The notes under the pieces were generated by a model. The model ran no database searches. It worked only from the letters and a program-made list of their open reading frames with translations, and had not been told where the DNA came from. 64,000 bases of DNA from Roseiarcus sp963764955 (lineage in GTDB: Bacteria > Pseudomonadota > Alphaproteobacteria > Rhizobiales > Beijerinckiaceae), in assembly GCA_963764955.1 (NCBI GenBank), contig CAVXVE010000008.1, positions 15,092-79,091 of the forward strand. Reading direction: 5' to 3'. Shown here one piece after another: positions 62,449 to 64,000 of this stretch (positions within the stretch are counted from its first letter, which is position 1; each line of letters begins with the position of its first letter). Both the position numbers and the translations under genes were made by a program.

Positions 62449-63162
62449 TCAATCGCCGTTTGCGGCCGCCCGCCGGTCAGCTTCCGCGCCGATCGCCCTA
62501 CGCAACGCGTCAACCTTCGCCCCGATTTCCGCTTTTCTCGCCTGTCGCTCCTCTGGAGTCAGCTCCACCAATCGTTCCAACTCCGCCAAAGGATCCGCAT
62601 CCGCGTCGCTTTGGGCGAAGGCCGCGCCAATCGGCTTATTCTCGAACCCTGCCTTCATCTCCTGGTCAAGCTGCTCCATTTCCGCGGTCAAGTTCGCGAT
62701 TTCCCGCCGCATCATATACGTCCGCCACTCTTCACGGGTCAGCCGGGGCTCGCGCGTCAGCCGGGCCGCCGCCGCCTCGATCGCGTTTTTCGCGGCATGG
62801 AGAAGAAAGCCGGACCGGGTATAGCCGTGCTCGGCGGCGAATTTGTCGATCCGCGCCAGTTCGTCCTCGGGGATCGTCATATTGACCCTGACCGCCTTTG
62901 CCGTCGCCGACGGGGCGTCGACGAGGATGGCGACCGCGTCGCGGTTCTCCCGATCCGCCATGACCGCTTCCAGCGAGGAGGGCTCCGGAATCGGCTCGCC
63001 GTCTTCCGCCATGCCATCCAGATGGAGGGACAACGCTTCCTCGGCCATCCCTCTCGCGTCATCGAGGTCGACGCCCGCAGTGACGCAGCCCGGAAGGTCA
63101 GGAAAGGACACGCCGTAGTCGCTGTCCGGGTCCTTGTGGATGAGCGCAATATATTGTCGCAT
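62449..63162 (-). CDS. hicB: HicB family antitoxin with ribbon-helix-helix domain and long C-terminal extension
   Basis: Antitoxin of 237 residues, about twice the usual length. Residues 1-75 are the HicB fold that blocks the toxin (YIALIHKDPDSDYGVSFPDLPGCVTAG). A ribbon-helix-helix DNA-binding domain follows (about 90-128: VRVNMTIPEDELARIDKFAAEHGYTRSGFL). The last ~105 residues are charged and helical with a probable coiled coil (REIANLTAEMEQLDQEMKAGF; LTPEERQARKAEIGAK) and match no known domain of the family. It follows hicA by 2 bp. Confidence 0.88.
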   Translation of the reverse strand: MRQYIALIHKDPDSDYGVSFPDLPGCVTAGVDLDDARGMAEEALSLHLDGMAEDGEPIPEPSSLEAVMADRENRDAVAILVDAPSATAKAVRVNMTIPEDELARIDKFAAEHGYTRSGFLLHAAKNAIEAAAARLTREPRLTREEWRTYMMRREIANLTAEMEQLDQEMKAGFENKPIGAAFAQSDADADPLAELERLVELTPEERQARKAEIGAKVDALRRAIGAEADRRAAANGD

Positions 63163-63164
63163 GG

Positions 63165-63353
63165 CTATCTCAGCTTGATCCGGGCCTGCCGCTCGATGCT
63201 CCTGAGCGTCCCGATCGGCAGGTCGCGGCGGGGATGGGGAACTGTGACCCGTCCCGCTTTCATGGGGTGCTTGAGTTGGACGTGACTTCCCTTCTGGGTG
63301 ACTTCAACCCACCCGTCGGCCCGCAGAGCCGCAAGAACGTCCCGACTGTGCAT
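63165..63353 (-). CDS. hicA: HicA family toxin
   Basis: Type II toxin of 62 residues, a small dsRBD-like mRNA interferase. It begins HSRDVLAALRADGWVEVTQKGSH, with the catalytic His in KGSHVQLKHP, and ends DLPIGTLRSIERQARIKL, the standard HicA layout. It is first in the pair, 2 bp before hicB, with an operator-like palindrome 15 bp upstream of its start. The toxin appears intact. Confidence 0.93.
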   Translation of the reverse strand: MHSRDVLAALRADGWVEVTQKGSHVQLKHPMKAGRVTVPHPRRDLPIGTLRSIERQARIKLR

Positions 63354-63367
63354 GACCGCCCTGAATG

Positions 63368-63385
63368 ATGCGCACGAATGCGCAT
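63368..63385. promoter_or_regulatory. putative hicAB operator
   Basis: ATGCGCA-CGAA-TGCGCAT has perfect 7-bp arms around a 4-bp spacer and sits 15 bp upstream of the hicA start. Position and symmetry fit autoregulation by the HicB ribbon-helix-helix domain. Confidence 0.6.
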
Positions 63386-63465
63386 TAAATCAAGGGCGGC
63401 GAAAATTTTGGCGCTTATAGCGCGCGTTATAGAATTTACGTAATTCAGAATCCCCTCCAGGTCGG

Positions 63466-63606
63466 GTCATGGCCGGGCTTGACCCGGCTATCCACGAGAA
63501 CATGGGCCCAGTCAGGATAAACAACTGATAAGACAATACGATCTGTTGGCGACAGAGACTATCGCGACGGGGCGGCGTGGATGGCCGGCACAAGGCCGGC
63601 CATGAC
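63466..63606. repeat. REPIN/MITE-like palindromic repeat
   Basis: Two 31-bp arms in inverted orientation, 63466-63496 (starts GTCATGGCCGGGCTTG) and 63576-63606 (starts CGTGGATGGCCGG), differ at about 4 positions and enclose 79 bp. Each arm is itself a short palindrome around CCGG. This is the paired-REP arrangement, and arms of this type recur widely in Rhizobiales genomes (from memory). The 81-codon frame across it is not a gene. Confidence 0.75.
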
Positions 63607-63743
63607 AGTCGGACGACAAGATTTCTCTGAACCACAAGAAAGTGCGGTAAGCGTCGAAATCTCTTTGTTTATTTCCGAAATCATGCTATCCTATCTTGTT
63701 TTCCCATAAAACCGTGGCGCGGGCCGCGGAAGGAGAGTTCAAG

Positions 63744-64000
63744 ATGGTTCAGAAGGCGGCGTCGGCTCCACGCGGGCGTTTGAGAACGGAGCGCATGGCT
63801 CTGCGGCGCCGGCGCATCTTCGCCCGCCTGCGCGAGGGTTGGAGTTACGGGGAAATCGCAGCCGAGGAGGGCGTCACCATCACCTGGGTCCGCCAGATCG
63901 TCGCCGACGTGCTGGAGAAACGGTCGGTCGACAGCGGCGCCGAGCATGCGAAGCTGCAACTGGAGCGCCTCGCTCCGGCGATGCAGCTTGCGGCGGACGC
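63744..64000 (+). CDS. helix-turn-helix domain protein (partial, C-terminus outside window)
   Basis: ATG 63744 follows AAGGAGAG and opens a frame to the window end (85 codons). The sequence is basic (RMALRRRRIFARLREG) then reads WSYGEIAAEEGVTITWVRQIVADVLEK, a helix-turn-helix of the sigma-70 region 4 or terminase-small-subunit kind, then SGAEHAKLQLERLAPAMQLAAD. Similar small proteins are commonly annotated as hypothetical in Rhizobiales. Too short for a functional call. Confidence 0.65.
   Translation, partial: MVQKAASAPRGRLRTERMALRRRRIFARLREGWSYGEIAAEEGVTITWVRQIVADVLEKRSVDSGAEHAKLQLERLAPAMQLAAD

Noticed and set aside
63390..63635. 81-codon minus-strand frame
   Set aside because: It lies across the REPIN arms; such frames recur wherever the repeat occurs and do not encode proteins.
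1..64000. tRNA, rRNA, CRISPR arrays, integrases or transposases
   Set aside because: I looked for T-loop motifs, regularly spaced repeats and recombinase motifs and found none I could support.

Overview
This 64 kb window is GC-rich chromosomal DNA that reads as an alphaproteobacterium, most likely Hyphomicrobiales/Rhizobiales. The basis is the gene content (an Irr-type Fur regulator, Tad-pilus TadE/TadG proteins, many sugar-type ABC systems), a perfect CtrA-type box (TTAA-N7-TTAA, 49092-49106) and a REPIN-like palindromic repeat of a style common in that order (63466-63606). I see no rRNA, tRNA, CRISPR array, phage or insertion sequence. Genus cannot be fixed from the sequence alone.

Layout. 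(1) 1-15.6 kb: three ribose/fructose-type (CUT2) ABC importers with catabolic genes. The left edge has a two-domain ATPase, a binding protein and an amidase. Divergent from these is an operon with a HutC-type GntR regulator, a BtpA/SgcQ-type TIM barrel, two small unknown proteins, a single-domain ATPase, a permease and a binding protein. A LacI regulator, a GATase-like protein, a second complete CUT2 importer and a PfkB sugar kinase follow. (2) 15.7-22.4 kb, minus strand: RidA, two acetamidase/formamidase paralogues around an AraC regulator, and a polar amino-acid-type ABC importer. (3) 22.7-27.2 kb: an RND efflux pump with its membrane-fusion protein. (4) 27.6-39.5 kb: a sugar-acid catabolic region with an SDR dehydrogenase, two enolase-superfamily dehydratases, an aldo/keto reductase, a FadR-type GntR regulator, a CUT1 ABC importer lacking its own ATPase, a RraA-like aldolase, an MFS transporter and a CitE-like lyase. 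(5) 39.5-49 kb: housekeeping genes (LLM oxidoreductase, Irr, GFA, DUF3303, DUF1993, RidA, AMP nucleosidase, L,D-transpeptidase lipoprotein, ProC, TetR, LysE, metallophosphoesterase). (6) 49.4-55.2 kb: an AsmA-family protein and Tad-pilus accessory proteins. (7) 55.7-62.4 kb: a surface-glycan cassette for a GDP-heptose-type sugar (glycosyltransferase, heptose kinase, GDP-sugar 4,6-dehydratase, epimerase/reductase, AGE-family isomerase, and a guanylyltransferase fused to a decayed HAD phosphatase domain). (8) 62.4-64 kb: a HicAB toxin-antitoxin pair with an unusually long HicB, the REPIN and the start of an HTH protein.

About fourteen otherwise intact genes carry a single-base frameshift. At least four of these are explained by one extra base inside a GAGTC/GACTC site, the recognition sequence of the alphaproteobacterial CcrM methylase (GANTC). 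This suggests methylation-linked consensus errors in a long-read assembly rather than real gene decay. Frameshifted genes are therefore given as single CDS features with the break noted.
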